This document shows positions 60,787 to 60,874 of a stretch of DNA of 60,874 nucleotides, piece after piece; position 1 is the first letter of the stretch; each line of letters opens with the position of its first letter. Under the pieces are notes generated by a model. The model did no database searches, had not been told where the DNA came from, and saw nothing but the letters and a program-made list of their open reading frames with translations. This stretch comes from an uncultured Prevotellaceae bacterium (GTDB taxonomy: Bacteria > Bacteroidota > Bacteroidia > Bacteroidales > UBA932). Both the position numbers and the translations under genes were made by a program. The stretch covers positions 1 to 60,874 of the forward strand of contig OMVB01000063.1 in the NCBI GenBank assembly GCA_900314395.1, read 5' to 3'.

Positions 60787-60871
60787 TGCGCGAGATCAGA
60801 CTCGAACTGACACGCCAGTAATAGGCACTACCTCCTGAGAGTAGCGCGTCTACCAATTTCGCCACTCGCGC
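60787..60871 (-). tRNA. tRNA-Leu (anticodon CAG)
   Basis: A complete 85-base class II tRNA on the minus strand. The acceptor is GCGCGAG/CTCGCGC with discriminator A, the anticodon stem CTACT/GGTAG and loop CTCAGGA. A long variable arm is present, and the T-loop is TTCGAGT. CCA is not encoded. It reads CUG codons. Confidence 0.95.
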
Positions 60872-60874
60872 TCA

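Noticed and set aside
1-60874. CRISPR arrays, insertion sequences, rRNA genes
   Set aside because: No regularly spaced repeat, transposase gene or rRNA-like sequence was seen.

Overview
The window is chromosomal DNA of a Bacteroidales bacterium; nothing in the sequence fixes the family. The supporting evidence is a large set of Bacteroidetes-type promoters (TAnnTTTG at -7, sometimes with TTTG about 20 bases upstream), BACON domains, a GlsA/GlsB-type glycine-lipid acyltransferase pair, a Bacteroidetes porin and an ExbB-TM protein-ExbD-ExbD cluster. Most of the window is dense housekeeping sequence with very short gaps, many start/stop overlaps and four overlapping convergent gene ends.

Layout. 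1-1500: AT-rich accessory DNA, with the toxin-bearing tail of an RHS protein, a candidate lipoprotein immunity gene, a terminator and a coding remnant. 1541-6649 (-): exported operon of BACON lipoprotein, M6 metalloprotease and GH29 fucosidase. 6791-7978 (+): GltD-like flavoprotein. 7950-17456 (-): fabH, then a tight run fabF-fabZ-holA-ABC ATPase-ABC permease-split 5'-nucleotidase-glsA-glsB, joining fatty acid elongation to acyl-lipid assembly. 17647-18534 (+): LytTR regulator. 18531-22272 (-): prfA-queF-trmH and tdk-xer. 22337-24642 (+): linker-rich protein, rsmI and an HhH protein. 24719-31524 (+): envelope operon with DPP III, C11 peptidase, porin and lytic transglycosylase. 31511-34358: divergent LolC-like permease versus YczE-like and BASS-type membrane proteins. 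34474-37117 (-): SRPBCC protein, RsmF and a TPR-like protein. 37171-42302 (+): NUDIX-queA, then dprA-tatD-ansA. 42426-44748 (+): energy-transducing ExbB/ExbD operon. 44874-47647 (+): asnS-udk-tonB-like. 47650-53871 (-): argR, a large membrane-anchored protein, an acyl-CoA ligase, dCMP deaminase and an S41 protease. 53999-60871: orphan AAA/DUF4143 ATPase, DUF177-rpmF-tRNA-Arg, typA, guaA, a hydroxyacid dehydrogenase and tRNA-Leu.

The most unusual feature is a family of five long inverted repeats scattered through the window (1437, 22585, 34368, 39003, 39128). Their arms differ from copy to copy yet still pair, while the loops share a 16-17 base core: an A/T-rich half followed by GGTCCAT. Three lie in intergenic gaps or pairs of gaps and lack U-tracts, so they are not ordinary terminators. 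One lies in frame inside a coding sequence, in a linker that also carries a 20-base direct repeat. I do not recognise the family; it looks like a palindromic mobile or structured element.

Function calls come from recognising motifs and overall sequence character. No database search was run. Start codons were moved from the longest open frame where an internal ATG or GTG fits family length, promoter position or overlap with the upstream gene.
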